Assembly: GCA_900548905.1 (NCBI GenBank)
Contig: URMK01000060.1
Coordinates: forward strand, 1 to 43,238
Length of the DNA: 43,238 nucleotides
Direction of reading: 5' to 3'
Origin: an uncultured Lachnospiraceae bacterium
GTDB taxonomy: Bacteria > Bacillota > Clostridia > Lachnospirales > Lachnospiraceae
Shown piece after piece: positions 41,981 to 43,238 of the stretch (its first letter is position 1; every line of letters starts with the position of its first letter). A program made the translations under genes and the position numbers. The notes under the pieces are model-generated. The model did no database searches. It worked only from the letters and a program-made list of their open reading frames with translations, and was not told the origin of the DNA.

Positions 41981-42027
41981 TTGCTTTTTCATGGAGGATC
42001 CTGTATGTTCTGATTATGGCACATGTG
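41981..42027 (+). promoter_or_regulatory. Promoter and candidate TetR operator before the acyltransferase gene
   Basis: TTGCTT (41981-41986), a 17-base spacer and TATGTT (42004-42009) form a plausible promoter. CACATGTG (42020-42027), a perfect palindrome, lies just after the expected start site. TGTCACAT near 41939 and ATGTGTGACA near 42023 are related in inverted orientation. Together they could be operators of the divergent TetR regulator. Confidence 0.45.
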
Positions 42028-42079
42028 TGACAAAATGTACAGGGCTGATTATGCCGGGAAACGGAAGGGGAAACGAGAC

Positions 42080-43135
42080 ATGACAAGAAAAAATTATCTG
42101 GACAATATCCGCTGGAGTGTGATTCTGCTGGTGCTTGTCTTTCATGTGGTCAGCATTTTTTCAAGCTGCGGGGCGGTAATGAGCATAAATGCACCAGGTA
42201 TACCGGCGCTTGATACGATAGGATATCTGATATATCCCTGGTTTATGAGCCTGTTGTTTGCGGTAAGCGGCATCTGTGCCAGATATTCCCTGGAAAAGAA
42301 GAGCAGCGCTGCGTTTGTGCGAAGCAGGGCGCGCAGACTGCTGCTGCCGTTTTTTTCGTATCTGCTGCTCATCGGCCCTTTGGCTTCCTGGCTTTCCTTC
42401 CGGGTAAATAAGCTGGAGGAGGTCTTTGCTGCCCTGCCGGGACCGGTGGTGTTGTGCATAAAAGTGGTTAACGGTATGGGCCCGTCCTGGTTCCTTCTCC
42501 AGCTGTTTGTCCTATCCTTGGTTCTGGCCGGAATCAGAAAAGCGGACAAAAAGGATCGGCTGTTTTCCCTGGGGGAAAAAGCCACGCTTCCGGTACTTCT
42601 GCTGATGTATGTCCCGGCGCTTGCTTCTGCACAGCTGCTGTATCTTGCCTATACCTTCCGGACGGGATTGTATTTGCTTCTGTTCCTGATGGGATATGCC
42701 GTCTTTTCCCATGAAAACGTACAGCGGCAGCTTCAGAAATATTGTATCCCGCTTCTGTGTGCCGGTCTGGCAGCCGGAGGAGTGCAGACCGCACTTTCCT
42801 GGGGAATCCCTTATCAGATGGTGGTGAACCGTCCGTCCGTCATGCTGTATACCTGGCTCATGCTTTTGGGACTGCTGGGGGCGGCCGGCCGCTGGTTTGA
42901 TTTCCGCACCCGGTTTACTGCTTTTATGAGCCGCTGCAGCTTCGGAATCTATTACTTTCATTATGTGCCTATGGTCTATGCCGCCTGGTTTTTGACCGGC
43001 AGATTATCGCTTCCTGTGCTGTGGAACTATCTTCTTGTTTTCCTGTTTTCCCTTGCCGCGGCTATCCTGCTGTGCCTGTGCTTTTGCAGGGTTCCCATAT
43101 TGAACCGGCTGTTCGGCCTCGCGGATATGCATTAA
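42080..43135 (+). CDS. Membrane acyltransferase, acyltransferase-3 family
   Basis: This 351-residue integral membrane protein has about ten hydrophobic segments. It begins with the family pattern NYLDNIRWSVILLVLVFHVV (residues 5-24), with His22 as the probable catalytic or acyl-binding His. GPSWFLLQLFVLSLVL and SFGIYYFHYVPMVYAAWFL are further family-like segments. These enzymes O-acylate cell-surface sugars or lipids. I chose the ATG at 42080, after GGAAGGGG; an in-frame GTG at 42023 would overlap the palindrome. It is divergent from a TetR regulator and is the last gene in the window. Confidence 0.88.
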   Translation: MTRKNYLDNIRWSVILLVLVFHVVSIFSSCGAVMSINAPGIPALDTIGYLIYPWFMSLLFAVSGICARYSLEKKSSAAFVRSRARRLLLPFFSYLLLIGPLASWLSFRVNKLEEVFAALPGPVVLCIKVVNGMGPSWFLLQLFVLSLVLAGIRKADKKDRLFSLGEKATLPVLLLMYVPALASAQLLYLAYTFRTGLYLLLFLMGYAVFSHENVQRQLQKYCIPLLCAGLAAGGVQTALSWGIPYQMVVNRPSVMLYTWLMLLGLLGAAGRWFDFRTRFTAFMSRCSFGIYYFHYVPMVYAAWFLTGRLSLPVLWNYLLVFLFSLAAAILLCLCFCRVPILNRLFGLADMH

Positions 43136-43162
43136 CAAAACCGTATCACTGACAAGGATATC

Positions 43163-43238
43163 TGATTCACTCAAACCTCGCAGGCGCCAAATGGCCTTCC
43201 GCCCGCTGGCAGAGCGGCATTCCCGGGACGGAAAAGGA
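43163..43238 (-). repeat. Right terminal copy of the palindromic repeat family
   Basis: The reverse complement of this stretch matches the window start (17 identical outer bases and a 25-base identical core, 43189-43213). Its inner part (TGATTCACTCAAACCTCGCAGG) matches the right arm and flank of the internal copy at 2214-2234. It lies 27 bases after the acyltransferase stop. The other arm would lie beyond the window. Confidence 0.75.

Noticed and set aside
1..43238. The inverted end repeats as terminal repeats of a 43-kb transposon
   Set aside because: A third copy lies inside importer 1, there is no transposase gene, and the copies look cut in the middle, which fits contig ends in a dispersed repeat.
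1..43238. CRISPR array
   Set aside because: No series of regularly spaced repeats and no cas gene were seen on either strand.

Overview
The window looks like a chromosomal segment of a gut Firmicute, most likely a Lachnospiraceae. The basis is recognition of gene families, not a database match: LplB/YtcP-type sugar importers that carry no ATPase, YesM/YesN two-component pairs, intracellular GH42, GH43, GH51 and GH105 enzymes, an Rpn-type PD-(D/E)XK remnant, and AGGAGG ribosome sites. Almost every gene is on the + strand. The exceptions are an XRE regulator, an integrase remnant and a TetR regulator. Both window ends lie inside inverted copies of one palindromic repeat, and a third, complete copy lies at 2173-2228. 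This suggests the window is a whole contig that stops in repeats.

Layout. 333-4039: importer 1 (two permeases and a binding lipoprotein) with no enzyme attached. 4220-8617: an orphan LytTR regulator with Glu at the phosphoacceptor position, and two half ABC exporters. 8763-12011: a LacI regulator and a GH42 beta-galactosidase. 12044-12330: a tRNA-Val/tRNA-Met operon with a consensus promoter and a terminator. 12628-14400: an unassigned six-hairpin-glycosidase-like protein. 14419-15584: a scar of mobile DNA, with a duplicated gene tail, a decayed integrase, and an XRE regulator divergent from a 61-residue protein. 15725-24404: carbohydrate locus A, made of two permeases, a binding lipoprotein, an unassigned 852-residue protein and a GH105-like protein. 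24559-24789: a small coiled-coil gene with a late premature stop. 24943-27416: a YesM/YesN pair. 27612-36262: carbohydrate locus B, made of a binding lipoprotein, two permeases, GH51, GH43 and GH43-CBM. 36352-36996: an Rpn nuclease remnant. 37155-40153: an OmpR-type two-component pair and a secreted protein. 40244-43135: an Eis-like acetyltransferase, a TetR regulator and a membrane acyltransferase.

How it fits together. Locus B is a Gram-positive polysaccharide utilisation locus for arabinose-containing oligosaccharides: a surface lipoprotein binds the sugar, two permeases import it, and enzymes without signal peptides cut it in the cytoplasm. Locus A is organised the same way. Its GH105-like enzyme implies that unsaturated uronic-acid ends are being processed, which makes the 852-residue neighbour the best candidate for a new polysaccharide lyase or glycosidase. 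The YesM/YesN pair between A and B could control either or both. None of the three importers has an ATPase gene here, so a shared MsmK/MsmX-type ATPase must be supplied from elsewhere.

The most interesting signals are the 852-residue protein, matching 11-bp-period direct repeats in front of both the OmpR-type pair and its secreted-protein neighbour, the Asp-to-Glu LytTR regulator, and the palindromic repeat family.
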